A stretch of 64,000 nucleotides of DNA, taken from NCBI RefSeq assembly GCF_900086585.1, contig NZ_FLKM01000008.1:1437652-1501651 (forward strand), in the 5' to 3' direction. The stretch comes from Emergencia timonensis. Lineage in GTDB: Bacteria; Bacillota; Clostridia; Peptostreptococcales; Anaerovoracaceae. How positions within the stretch are numbered: position 1 is the stretch's first letter; the number at the start of each line of letters is the position of its first letter. The translations under genes were made by a program, and so were the position numbers. Under the pieces are notes generated by a model. That model worked only from the letters and a program-made list of their open reading frames with translations. It had not been told where the DNA came from and searched no databases. Below, in pieces: positions 23,597 to 32,826 of this stretch.

Positions 23597-25736
23597 GTCG
23601 CACTCCGCATGGAGTGCGTGGATTGAAATCAGATTCCAAAAGCGAGACTTTTATCAAAAGTCATGGTCGCACTCCGCATGGAGTGCGTGGATTGAAATTC
23701 CCAATTACTGGAAACTACCCTAAAAGGTGTAGTAGTCGCACTCCGCATGGAGTGCGTGGATTGAAATACCAAAACTGATTAGGACAATTAGACAAAGTAT
23801 GTCGCACTCCGCATGGAGTGCGTGGATTGAAATCAATATTTTTTGACCTGCCCATAACCATACATCTAGTCGCACTCCGCATGGAGTGCGTGGATTGAAA
23901 TTGAGTTTAAATCGTCGCTCATTGCAATCATTGATGTCGCACTCCGCATGGAGTGCGTGGATTGAAATAAAAACCCACTTAAAAAACTCATTAAATGTGT
24001 CTTGTCGCACTCCGCATGGAGTGCGTGGATTGAAATATAATTTCCCTCCTTTTAGGCTCCTGCCCTTACTACGTCGCACTCCGCATGGAGTGCGTGGATT
24101 GAAATATGAAGCTGATGGGGCTTGGCACTTTGACATTGACGTCGCACTCCGCATGGAGTGCGTGGATTGAAATAGCGTTGCCATCGTATGAGAAGAAGGA
24201 GGTAAAAGTGTCGCACTCCGCATGGAGTGCGTGGATTGAAATCATGATTTTACCAAACCGCAACCCAATCCGATATGGTCGCACTCCGCATGGAGTGCGT
24301 GGATTGAAATGACCTCATTTTCAATCTTTAACAGGTATTTAATCGTCGCACTCCGCATGGAGTGCGTGGATTGAAATCATTGATGGTTTATCAAAAGAAA
24401 CGGCTGCAAGTGGTCGCACTCCGCATGGAGTGCGTGGATTGAAATTTTGGTGCCCAGACGGTAGCCGCCAACTTTTGAGTCGCACTCCGCATGGAGTGCG
24501 TGGATTGAAATTTAAGCAGCATGGACTCTATGTTGTCTACCTTTACCTGGGTCGCACTCCGCATGGAGTGCGTGGATTGAAATCATTTCTTCCAGCAATT
24601 GTTCGATTTGTGCCTCATAGTCGCACTCCGCATGGAGTGCGTGGATTGAAATTACGGCTAATGCTCCCGCCTTTTTTACACGCTGGTCGCACTCCGCATG
24701 GAGTGCGTGGATTGAAATATTTCTGAGGAAGAAAAAGTGGAATTTACAATGCACGTCGCACTCCGCATGGAGTGCGTGGATTGAAATATTTAAATCGTTA
24801 AAATATCCTGCATCAAACTTATGTCGCACTCCGCATGGAGTGCGTGGATTGAAATACGTCTATTCTTTAGCATATCATCAACGAGAGGGTCGCACTCCGC
24901 ATGGAGTGCGTGGATTGAAATACCTGCTTATACAGATATTGGACATATCCGCAGACTAGTCGCACTCCGCATGGAGTGCGTGGATTGAAATAGTGCCAGC
25001 CCGCTCATGTCTCCGTAGTAGATGGGTCGCACTCCGCATGGAGTGCGTGGATTGAAATGTTGTAGTATGTAACGCCTCCATTATCGTGGATCATTGTCGC
25101 ACTCCGCATGGAGTGCGTGGATTGAAATCGCTCCAACTGTGCGTGCCTGCCAGCTTCCTGCATGTCGCACTCCGCATGGAGTGCGTGGATTGAAATCTCC
25201 ATAGTCCAGCTTCAGCGGAATTCTCCCTTGGTCGCACTCCGCATGGAGTGCGTGGATTGAAATGGTATTAAAATTGGTAAGTTCAAGAACTGAGGCTTTG
25301 TCGCACTCCGCATGGAGTGCGTGGATTGAAATCTAATCTGTGACAATGCACTTAGACCTATATATGTCGCACTCCGCATGGAGTGCGTGGATTGAAATCC
25401 AACCGTCCATTAATACAGATGGGGCACCTCCCCTGTCGCACTCCGCATGGAGTGCGTGGATTGAAATCCGAAGCATCTGAAAATGAATCTTGGGAACTCG
25501 TAGGTCGCACTCCGCATGGAGTGCATGGATTGAAATCCACTACGGAAATAGGCTGGCTTGAAAAGCTGTGGGGTCGCACTCCGCATGGAGTGCGTGGATT
25601 GAAATGTTTCCGTAGTTAAAGGCTTACTTGCAGTATTCGCTGGAGTCGCACTCCGCATGGAGTGCGTGGATTAAAATTTTTGTATAGCAATATTTAAACG
25701 GTACGATTGTGTGTCGCACTCCGCTTGGATTGAAAT
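23597..25736 (+). CRISPR. Type I-C CRISPR array, 31 full repeats plus 1 truncated
   Basis: Thirty-one 33-bp repeats, the first at 23597-23629 and the last full one at 25645-25677, are separated by unique spacers of about 33-39 bp. Each repeat is GTC, the 7-bp stem GCACTCC with GGAGTGC around GCAT, then GTGGATTGAAAT. A final repeat at 25713-25736 lacks 9 bp of the stem region. Two repeats near the far end have one change each: G to A in the handle start (25504-25536) and G to A giving GATTAAAAT (25645-25677). Identical repeats near cas2 and decaying ones at the far end show that new spacers enter at the cas2 side. Confidence 0.98.
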
Positions 25737-26284
25737 ATCATCCAGTTTATACAGCAGCACCAAATCACCTTTGCTACACTCTGCGCAGAGCAGAAGCATA
25801 CATACCACCATATTGTGCTATATTAGAATACGAAATAGAAGGCATGGTATTAACTAACTGTTGGAACAAAATAGACACGCCTTTCACCAGATTTTCTTGC
25901 GTTTTTAAAAAATCTTTTTAAAGATGAATTGATTTTATGATCAATTCTTTTTCTATATCCAGTGACTTTCCTCTATCTCTTCCGCATGAAATCCTCATGT
26001 TTTGTAAACACTATCCATACGACAAATTTCGACAGCGTAGATTGTTTGGCATTTACGGTTGATGACAGGCTTGAGCTGTTCAATTGTCGTATTGGGCAAA
26101 CTTTTTCTGCAATTATCTAAATGAAATGCAGACGAATGTCAATAAGCGTGCCTATTAGTTCAATTTTATCATTACGATCAAAATTGTATTGTTTTATGTA
26201 TGAGAGGTGCATGGTATACGTATTGTTCCCCTTGTACAAGCGAGATAATCAAATTTTATTATTAAAATTATGGAGGTATGTATT
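25737..26284. other. Gene-free region after the array
   Basis: About 550 bp without a convincing gene. The first 37 bp after the truncated repeat may be an orphan last spacer. GAATTGAT (25926-25933) and GATCAATTC (25939-25947) form a hairpin followed by five T, a likely terminator for the array transcript. Beyond it the sequence is AT-rich; no clear promoter with both boxes was found for the gene at 26285. Confidence 0.5.
25926..25952 (+). terminator. Terminator downstream of the CRISPR array
   Basis: Stem GAATTGAT / ATCAATTC followed by TTTTT at 25948-25952. Confidence 0.65.
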
Positions 26285-26707
26285 TTGAAGATACAAGGAA
26301 TAACAGAAAACGTCGTCACTGCAGGCGTTTCAGATTTACAGGAACCGAAAACAGAAGGGATTCCGGCGCTGCAGGGTGATTTCAAGCAGCCGGGCAATGC
26401 GGGGATAGCGCAAAACAATCAGTCAAAATTAGCACAATTGCAGAACAGTGATATTCCAGCAGGTCTATTTGAAATGCTGCAGAACAAGCAGAATCAGGCA
26501 GGCTTACAGGAATTCGAGACATTACAAAGCAGTCCGCAGGTTGATATGGGTAATATCAAATCCAGGGATTTGGGAAACATGCTTTCAGGAGAATTAGTGC
26601 GTTTAGGTGAAGCCGTAGCAAAAGCACAGAATCCTAATGTGGACTTTGGTGATCTGCCGTCCAGGGCTTTGACAGAGATGGGCAAAGACGTCATCAAATC
26701 AGAGTAG
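26285..26707 (+). CDS. Hypothetical low-complexity protein
   Basis: A 140-residue protein I do not recognise. I choose the TTG at 26285 because GGAGGT lies 7 bases before it; the ATG at 26270 contains that site. The middle is rich in Q, N and L with an uneven repeat of the form LQ-x-GD / LQNSDIPAG / LQNKQNQAG. Two similar segments follow: IKSRDLGNMLSGELVRLGEAVAK and LPSRALTEMGKDVIK, each SR-x-L then a methionine. No signal peptide or membrane helix. It sits 10 bp before an MFS gene and is probably cotranscribed with it. A small regulator or partner of the transporter is possible, but this is a guess. Confidence 0.55.
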   Translation: MKIQGITENVVTAGVSDLQEPKTEGIPALQGDFKQPGNAGIAQNNQSKLAQLQNSDIPAGLFEMLQNKQNQAGLQEFETLQSSPQVDMGNIKSRDLGNMLSGELVRLGEAVAKAQNPNVDFGDLPSRALTEMGKDVIKSE

Positions 26708-26717
26708 AGGCATCAAT

Positions 26718-27989
26718 ATGAAAAAAACGGGATTCCATTATTGCTGGCTGGTATTGGCTGGTATCATTTTAATACGAGGATTTGCAGGCGGCGGTATCAA
26801 CATGACCTCGGGGCTGTTTTTAGCTCCAGTAGCGGCAGACATCGGAGTTGGAATCGGCAGCTTATCAATTTATCTTAGCATTACGTCCATCGTCATGGTA
26901 TTATGGCTGCCTACGGCAGGCAAGTTAATCAATAAATACGACATACGCATTATGGCCGTAATCGGAGCTGTTCTACAGGCTTTGTCCTTTGCGGCTATGG
27001 GTTTGATGCATCATGTTTACGCCTGGTATCTTTTGGCCGTTCCTGGCGCTATGGGTGCATCCATTCTAGTCAGTCTGCTGGGTCCGATTTTAATTAACCG
27101 TTGGTTTACCAAAAATGCAGGCCTGATGCTGGGTATTCAGATGGCGTTTGTTGGACTTTTTGGCGCAGTGCTGCAGCCGTTTACGTCGGTGCTCATCGCT
27201 GCCGATGGCTGGAGATATTCCTATTTCATAATCGGCGGACTGACTTTCGTCGTCGTCATTGCTGCGGCAATATTGCTTTTGAGGAATAAACCGGAAGACA
27301 AAGGCTTGCTGCCCTATGGAGCGGAGATTGAAGATGGCAGTACTGGTGCCGAAGTGAAAGTCAGTAATCAGGCTGCAATCGAAATTTCCGAGAAAGAAGC
27401 AATCCATTCCGCATCCTTTTTCCTGCTTCTATTCTTTATGATTGCCATTACCGGAGTCGGTGTATTCACGCAGCACATTCCGACCTTTGGGGGAACGAGA
27501 GGATTGACCATAGAAGAGACCGGTCGGGCGCTGGCCTTCGCATCCGTTGGGAACGCCATCGGTTCTGTGGCTATTGGTGTAATCTGTGACCGCATCGGCA
27601 GTCTGAAGACCTGCTTTGGCATCATCGGTCTGGGCTTGATTACAGTAGTTGGCTTTTTAATCAGCGGTCATAGTTTCTTCATCTTTGGACTGCTGACCTT
27701 TATTCACGGCCTGGTGACATCAGGAATCATGGTTCTGGCGCCGATTCTGACAATTACGTTCTATGGGAAAAAGGACTATGAGAAAATCTATGCCAAAGTC
27801 TCCATGGGCGCACCGCTGGCCTCAATTATACTCATTCCGGTCTATGGCTTTATCTATGATTTGACCAAAAATTATACGATGGTCTTGATTGGTATGATTG
27901 TTCTGCTCCTTCTGGCGGCGTTCTGTATTGCGCTGGGGTGGAAAAAACGATGCACCTCTGCAGGATGTCCTGCTTTTAGAACAAAGTAA
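26718..27989 (+). CDS. MFS transporter (oxalate/formate antiporter-like)
   Basis: A 423-residue major facilitator with 12 predicted helices. The opening HYCWLVLAGIILIRGFAGG and the loops GKLINKYDIR (after helix 2) and GVICDRIGS (after helix 8) fit the OFA/monocarboxylate-type MFS group. A soluble loop of about 30 residues joins the two halves (around residue 210). These carriers usually move small organic acids. It follows the low-complexity gene by 10 bp and is followed by a long hairpin. Confidence 0.85.
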   Translation: MKKTGFHYCWLVLAGIILIRGFAGGGINMTSGLFLAPVAADIGVGIGSLSIYLSITSIVMVLWLPTAGKLINKYDIRIMAVIGAVLQALSFAAMGLMHHVYAWYLLAVPGAMGASILVSLLGPILINRWFTKNAGLMLGIQMAFVGLFGAVLQPFTSVLIAADGWRYSYFIIGGLTFVVVIAAAILLLRNKPEDKGLLPYGAEIEDGSTGAEVKVSNQAAIEISEKEAIHSASFFLLLFFMIAITGVGVFTQHIPTFGGTRGLTIEETGRALAFASVGNAIGSVAIGVICDRIGSLKTCFGIIGLGLITVVGFLISGHSFFIFGLLTFIHGLVTSGIMVLAPILTITFYGKKDYEKIYAKVSMGAPLASIILIPVYGFIYDLTKNYTMVLIGMIVLLLLAAFCIALGWKKRCTSAGCPAFRTK

Positions 27990-28058
27990 TCCTTTTCAAT
28001 GTGGTTTAGATTCTCCTAAAAATGGTATATATCATACAGCAAATTATCAAAATTTACT

Positions 28059-28107
28059 AGTTCCATCCATGGGTCAGCGGAAAACTGCCTCGTGGAGGGA
28101 ACTTTTA
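28059..28107 (+). terminator. Long hairpin between MFS and sufC-like genes
   Basis: AGTTCCATCCA (28059-28069) pairs with TGGAGGGAACT (28093-28103) with ten of eleven positions paired, followed by TTTTA. A small inner stem CAG/CTG lies in the loop. It may end the MFS transcript or be a leader structure for the SUF-like operon. Confidence 0.5.
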
Positions 28108-28231
28108 TATCCTCGATTGGGCAGGACTGGTTGGAATGCTATGCGGTTGAGCAGCTATATTCAATTACTAAACCAGATACGTCAAGGGAGGGTTACCAAC
28201 AAAATCAGGAGAGGAACTGAGGAGGAATAGT

Positions 28232-28954
28232 ATGCTCACATTGAACAATGTATGCTGGAAGCCGGAAGATGGCGAAGCAGTTTTAAAAGGAATCGATCTA
28301 AAGATTCCTGCCGGAAAGCTGACCGTGGTGACGGGACCAAATGGAGGAGGGAAAACTTCCCTGGCAAAAGTGATTGCAGGTCTCAATGCAGTCACTGAGG
28401 GGACCATTTTGCTGGACGATATAGATATAACAGATAAAGATATCACAGAGAGAGCACAGCTGGGCGTCAGCTACGCGTTTCAGCAGCCAGTAAGATTTAA
28501 GGGCGTTGCCGTTAGAGACCTTTTGGAACTGGCAGCAGGCGGAACCATCAACGAAGAAAATGTCTGTAGCATCCTGGCGAAAGTCGGGCTTTGTACAAAG
28601 GACTATATCGACAGGGAGGTCAACGCCAGCCTGTCAGGCGGCGAGATCAAACGTATCGAGATTGCATCAGTTTTGGCCAGAAAGAACAGCAGGCTTTTGA
28701 TCTTTGACGAACCGGAAGCAGGTATCGACTTGTGGAGTTTTTCCGGTCTCATCGATACCTTCGAAGAGTTAAAAAAGGAAAAAGATAAGTCTCTTCTAGT
28801 CATTTCGCACCAGGAAAGACTTCTGGAAATCGCAGACGAAATCGCAGTTATTGTAGACGGAAAAGTGCGCATTGCAGGGCCAGGAAAAGAAATCATGCCG
28901 CAGCTCATGGAGGGCGAAAAATCAGGATCATGCCCGATGGGAAAGGAGTGGTAA
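28232..28954 (+). CDS. sufC: SufC-like ABC ATPase of a minimal SUF system
   Basis: A 240-residue ABC-type ATPase without membrane segments. Walker A is GPNGGGKTSL near residue 35, the signature is LSGGEIKRIEIA, Walker B is RLLIFDEPEAGID and the switch is VISHQE. The adjacent gene is a SufB/SufD-type scaffold, which identifies it as SufC rather than a transporter ATPase. Only these two genes are present (no SufS, SufU or SufD here), the layout of the minimal SufCB-like systems (SMS) of archaea and clostridia. GAGGAGGAAT precedes the ATG. The next gene starts 2 bp after its stop. Confidence 0.88.
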   Translation: MLTLNNVCWKPEDGEAVLKGIDLKIPAGKLTVVTGPNGGGKTSLAKVIAGLNAVTEGTILLDDIDITDKDITERAQLGVSYAFQQPVRFKGVAVRDLLELAAGGTINEENVCSILAKVGLCTKDYIDREVNASLSGGEIKRIEIASVLARKNSRLLIFDEPEAGIDLWSFSGLIDTFEELKKEKDKSLLVISHQERLLEIADEIAVIVDGKVRIAGPGKEIMPQLMEGEKSGSCPMGKEW

Positions 28955-28956
28955 TC

Positions 28957-29880
28957 ATGGATAAATTGACAGTAGATCTATTAAAGGCAGTATCAGAATA
29001 CGTAGACGGCGGTTATACCGGCGCCTTTAACATACGTGAAAATGGAGGCTGTGCAGGCAGACAGTCCACCGATAATATTTTGATAGAGGGAAAAAAAGAC
29101 GGCAGCGGATTGGATATCTACATCAAAGCAGGCACGAAGGGGGAAAAGGTCTTTATCCCGGCATGTGTGACGAGGGGCAGCGTCAGCGATTTGGTGTACA
29201 ACGATTTTCATGTAGGGGAAGATGCTGATGTGACCATCATTGCAGGCTGCGGCGTACACACTGATGATGAAGGAGAAGCGGTTCACAACGGAATACATAG
29301 GTTTTATCTGGAAAAAGGCGCCCATGTACTTTACGAAGAAAAACATCTGGGAACTGGAGAGGGCAGCGGCCAGAAAAAAATCGATCCGGTGACTCATGTG
29401 GAGCTGGCGGAAGATGCAGTTCTGGAGATGAATACCATTCAGCTGGGCGGCGTGGACCACTCGACCCGAACCACCGGCGGCAGTCTCGCCGATCGAGCGA
29501 AGCTGCTGATACACGAAAGCATTATGACCGACGGCGATGAATACGCCATGACTGATTTTGACGTAGATATGAACGGAGAAGATTGTGCGGTAGATCTGAT
29601 ATCCAGATCCGTCGCCAAAGGCAATTCCTATCAGGAATACCATTCCCGCATCAAAGGCAATAACCGCTGCAGCGGTCACTCCGAATGCGACGCTATCCTC
29701 GTAGGAAAAGGCAGAGTCAATGCGGCGCCGGAACTTTACGCAGGACATTTGGACGCTTCGCTGATTCATGAGGCCGCCATCGGCAAGGTGGCCGGCGAAC
29801 AGATTCTCAAGCTGCGTACCCTAGGGCTGACAGAAGAGGAAGCGGAGAAAAAGATCATAGAAGGGTTCTTAAAGGGATAA
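28957..29880 (+). CDS. SufB/SufD-family Fe-S cluster assembly scaffold
   Basis: A 307-residue SufBD core protein, shorter than classical SufB (about 450) because the N-terminal extension is missing. The beta-helix region includes the patches DVTIIAGCGVHTD, HYST-like HSTRTTGGSLAD and the C-terminal GHLDASLIHEAAIGK with LGLTEEEAEKKIIEGFL, which are standard for the family. GAAAGGAGTGG lies before the ATG at 28957; an in-frame start at 28930 lies within sufC. It assembles Fe-S clusters with the ATPase. mutY, an Fe-S enzyme, begins on its stop codon. Confidence 0.88.
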   Translation: MDKLTVDLLKAVSEYVDGGYTGAFNIRENGGCAGRQSTDNILIEGKKDGSGLDIYIKAGTKGEKVFIPACVTRGSVSDLVYNDFHVGEDADVTIIAGCGVHTDDEGEAVHNGIHRFYLEKGAHVLYEEKHLGTGEGSGQKKIDPVTHVELAEDAVLEMNTIQLGGVDHSTRTTGGSLADRAKLLIHESIMTDGDEYAMTDFDVDMNGEDCAVDLISRSVAKGNSYQEYHSRIKGNNRCSGHSECDAILVGKGRVNAAPELYAGHLDASLIHEAAIGKVAGEQILKLRTLGLTEEEAEKKIIEGFLKG

Positions 29881-30911
29881 TGACAAAAGAATTGGATTTG
29901 ACTTTTACCAAAGTGATGACAGACTGGTATGCAGAAAATAAAAGAGACCTGCCCTGGCGCATAGACAAGAACCCTTATCACGTTTGGGTTTCAGAGATTA
30001 TGCTGCAGCAGACCAGGGTAGAGGCGGTGCGGGACTATTACATTCGTTTTATGAACGAACTGCCTGCTGTCAAAGACTTGGCGCAGGCTGATGAACAGAC
30101 TCTTCTGAAACTTTGGCAGGGCTTGGGTTATTACAATCGCATCCGCAATATGCACAAGGCTGCCACCGTGATTGAGCAGGATTTCGGCGGGGTTTTCCCT
30201 AAAACCTACGAAGATATTAAAGCCCTGCCAGGCATCGGCGATTATACGGCTGGAGCCATTGCCTCTATCTGCTTTGACAGAAAGGTTGCTGCAGTGGACG
30301 GCAACGTACTAAGAGTGATGAGTCGACTCTGTGAAGATTACGAGGACATCAAAAACGCCGCCATGAAAAAGCGAATGGCAGCTTATCTGCAGGCTCTTTA
30401 TCCCAAAGAGAACTGCGGCGATTTTACCCAGGGGCTCATTGAGCTGGGTGCTTTGATTTGCGTACCCAATGGGCAGCCAAAGTGTCACGCCTGTCCGGTC
30501 AGTGGCTACTGCAAAGCGCGGGCAAATGGTACGATCAGCCAGCTTCCTGTCAAGAGCAGCAAAAAAGAACGCAAGAAGATCAAAAAGATTGTTTTTATCC
30601 TGCAATGCGGTGATAAAATCGCAGTCCGGAAACGCGATAAAAAAGGCCTTTTGGCTGGCTTATACGAATTCCCAAATGTAGACCAGGAACTGACGGCTGA
30701 GCAGGCTGTAAAACAAGTGGAAGATTGGGGCTGCCGACCGCGGGATTTGCAGCGAAAAGCAGAATACAAACACATCTTTACCCATGTGGAGTGGGAGATG
30801 ACAGGCTATTATTTTTCCTGCGACAGCGAAAATGAGGATTTTCAATGGGCAAACCAAAAAGAAATGGCAGAGGAGATTCCTCTGCCCTCCGCATTTGGAT
30901 ATTTCATTTGA
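29880..30911 (+). CDS. mutY: A/G-specific adenine glycosylase MutY
   Basis: A 343-residue DNA repair enzyme that removes adenine opposite 8-oxoguanine. The start RDLPWRIDKNPYHVWVSEIM is typical, with the catalytic Glu region, the helix-hairpin-helix LPGIGDYTAGAIAS and the key aspartate in AAVDGNVLRV. The 4Fe-4S cysteines are in CVPNGQPKCHACPVSGYC. The C-terminal part from about residue 230 is the NUDIX-like 8-oxoG recognition domain. The ATG shares its A with the preceding TAA, so it is coupled to the Fe-S assembly pair. Confidence 0.95.
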   Translation: MTKELDLTFTKVMTDWYAENKRDLPWRIDKNPYHVWVSEIMLQQTRVEAVRDYYIRFMNELPAVKDLAQADEQTLLKLWQGLGYYNRIRNMHKAATVIEQDFGGVFPKTYEDIKALPGIGDYTAGAIASICFDRKVAAVDGNVLRVMSRLCEDYEDIKNAAMKKRMAAYLQALYPKENCGDFTQGLIELGALICVPNGQPKCHACPVSGYCKARANGTISQLPVKSSKKERKKIKKIVFILQCGDKIAVRKRDKKGLLAGLYEFPNVDQELTAEQAVKQVEDWGCRPRDLQRKAEYKHIFTHVEWEMTGYYFSCDSENEDFQWANQKEMAEEIPLPSAFGYFI

Positions 30912-30972
30912 CTTGTGCATAGACATAGAATAGACAAATGTTCTGCACAAATTGATTTAATGGGAGTCCGTT

Positions 30973-32367
30973 ATGACAAAAAAACAAAGAATCATGTTCA
31001 TTACTGCAGGCGCAATTCTATTGCTGGCCTGCAGTTTTTGGCAGATAAATAAAATAAATGAATACAGCAGTCAATATTTTCTCGACCACACGATAATCAA
31101 CGGCGTCAATTGTTCCAACATGACGTTGACGGAGGCGAAGGAAACTTTGACAGAGCGTTGGAATGGACATAATTTTAAGATTATGAAAAACGGTGAGACC
31201 CTTGGCGAGATACAGGATCTCAATCTGACTTATGCTATAGATCAGCAGCTGAAACGAGCGATGAACGAGCCGCTGTTTAAACGTGTTTTTCACTATGTGA
31301 CGAAAAAGAAAGAAGTGATTTCAATCACAATGACAGTGGCGGCAGAGAATGATCACTTTAGGAAACAAATAGAGGAGATGGATTTTCTTAATCGAAAGAG
31401 CACGGTTAAGACCAAAGACGCCCACGTCGACTTGTCCAATCGAAAGTTCGAAATTGTCAAAGAAGTGCAGGGGGACAATATCGACAAGAGCAGATTTAAA
31501 AGAGCGGTTTTGAAAGCCATCGCCGCTGGCAATTTTACTTTAGAATACAACGCGTCTGACTATTATCAGCAGCCCAAGATTTACAGTACAGATCCGGCTC
31601 TGAATGATTACAAGGCATATTGCGAAAAGAATTATTCCCAGATCATTACTTATCGCTTTTACAATAAAGGTTATACGGTGACGCCGGCGGAGCTGAAATC
31701 TATGATTACTATTAAAGAGGGAAAACGGCAGGTGGACGAAAAAGCAGTTGAGAAATTTGTTTCTCATCTGGCCATCACCTACGACACCCTGGGAACTGCC
31801 AGAAAGTTTCAGTCTACATATAAAGGAACGATAAGTGTAACAGGCGGCAGTTATGGTTATCTCATCGATCAAAAGAAGGAATGTCAGGCGCTGATCAAAG
31901 ATTTAAAAAGTGAAAAGGATGTAAGCAGAAAACCGATATACAGCCAGATACCATATTATACTGGCGGCGGTACCAACGATATCGGCTCCAGCTACGTAGA
32001 AATCGACATTTCCAATCAGCATCTGTGGCTCTATCAAAAAGGCCGTGTCGTGATAGAAAGCCCCATTGTCACCGGAAGTCTGGCCGGCGGTTATGCGACG
32101 CCAAAAGGTGTCTACTATCTGGTCTATAAGGCAGAAGGCGTTAATCTGCGGGGACGGAACAGCGACGGCACAGCTTATAACTCGCCTGTAAAATACTGGA
32201 TGCCTTTTTATCAGGACTACGGCATGCACGATGCGTCCTGGCGGGGAGATTTTGGAGGAGACATCTACCGTACCAGCGGTTCACATGGCTGTGTCAATAT
32301 GCCCAGCAACTCTGCCGCCATCCTGTATGCGAGGATCACGGCTGGATACCCAGTGGTTGTTCATTGA
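30973..32367 (+). CDS. L,D-transpeptidase (YkuD) with membrane anchor
   Basis: A 464-residue cell-wall enzyme. One N-terminal helix (residues about 8-24) anchors it outside the membrane. Then come a putative peptidoglycan-binding/VanW-associated region (PG_binding_4-like, about 40-300) and the YkuD catalytic domain (about 335-464). The catalytic motif is SGSHGCVNMPS with the nucleophilic cysteine, preceded by the conserved histidine in YGMHDASW. It makes 3-3 crosslinks in peptidoglycan. It is monocistronic and followed by the repeat cluster. Confidence 0.92.
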   Translation: MTKKQRIMFITAGAILLLACSFWQINKINEYSSQYFLDHTIINGVNCSNMTLTEAKETLTERWNGHNFKIMKNGETLGEIQDLNLTYAIDQQLKRAMNEPLFKRVFHYVTKKKEVISITMTVAAENDHFRKQIEEMDFLNRKSTVKTKDAHVDLSNRKFEIVKEVQGDNIDKSRFKRAVLKAIAAGNFTLEYNASDYYQQPKIYSTDPALNDYKAYCEKNYSQIITYRFYNKGYTVTPAELKSMITIKEGKRQVDEKAVEKFVSHLAITYDTLGTARKFQSTYKGTISVTGGSYGYLIDQKKECQALIKDLKSEKDVSRKPIYSQIPYYTGGGTNDIGSSYVEIDISNQHLWLYQKGRVVIESPIVTGSLAGGYATPKGVYYLVYKAEGVNLRGRNSDGTAYNSPVKYWMPFYQDYGMHDASWRGDFGGDIYRTSGSHGCVNMPSNSAAILYARITAGYPVVVH

Positions 32368-32430
32368 CAGAATGAGGGGATATGCATTTCACAATAATTT
32401 ATTTGCATAATATGGCTTTCTTGATTATAA

Positions 32431-32793
32431 TGAACGCATCGATCATACGGCTTTGCCGCAAGGAAGCGTTCATTGAAACATGTGCTTAGATGTTATGTTC
32501 AAAGGAATGCACATGTTATAATAGTTCCACGATCTTACGACGTTGTCGAGCGGTAGGAACTATTGAATCATGAATTTCAATTCTATTCTCAAAGGAAGAT
32601 TCATGTTATAATAAACGCATCGATCTTACGACGTCGTCGCAAGGAAGCGTTCATTGAAACATGTGCTTCGATGCTATGTTCAAAGGAATGCACATGTTAT
32701 AATAGTTCCACGATCTTACGACGTTGTCGAGCGGTAGGAACTATTGAAACATGAATTTCAATTATAAATTTAAAGGAAGATTCATGTTATAAT
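32431..32793. repeat. Structured intergenic repeat, family 1, two 181-bp tandem copies
   Basis: Two direct copies of a 181-bp unit, each made of two related half-units. Each half-unit has stem 1 around a conserved core (GATCTTACGACGTTGTCG in three of four), then CATTGAA or TATTGAA, then stem 2 ending in an AAAGGAA box, then TTATAAT. Stem 1 is AACGC/GCGTT (first and third) or ATAGTTCC/GGAACTAT (second and fourth). Stem 2 is ACATGTGC/GCACATGT or CATGAAT/ATTCATG. Stem partners change together, so the fold is conserved rather than the sequence. The last TATAAT (32788-32793) stands 33 bp before the lipoprotein start and may be its -10 box. Confidence 0.85.
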
Positions 32794-32826
32794 CAATATA
32801 TACAAAAGGACAAGGGGAGAGGGAAT

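Noticed and set aside
23506-25658. Open frames on both strands across the array (repeated RTPHGVRGLK or ISIHALHAECD peptides)
   Set aside because: They are translations of the CRISPR repeats and have no ribosome sites or family features.
25709-25921. A 70-codon frame beginning in the truncated repeat
   Set aside because: It starts inside the repeat, lacks a ribosome site and shows no coding character.
28993-29769. A 258-codon minus-strand frame in the SufB-like gene
   Set aside because: Shadow of a well-supported plus-strand gene in an operon.
32505-32525. AAAGGAA followed by ATG-TTA-TAA in each repeat half-unit, read as a two-codon leader peptide
   Set aside because: The ATG is part of stem 2 and the TATAAT of a -10-like box; the arrangement follows from the structure and needs no translation.
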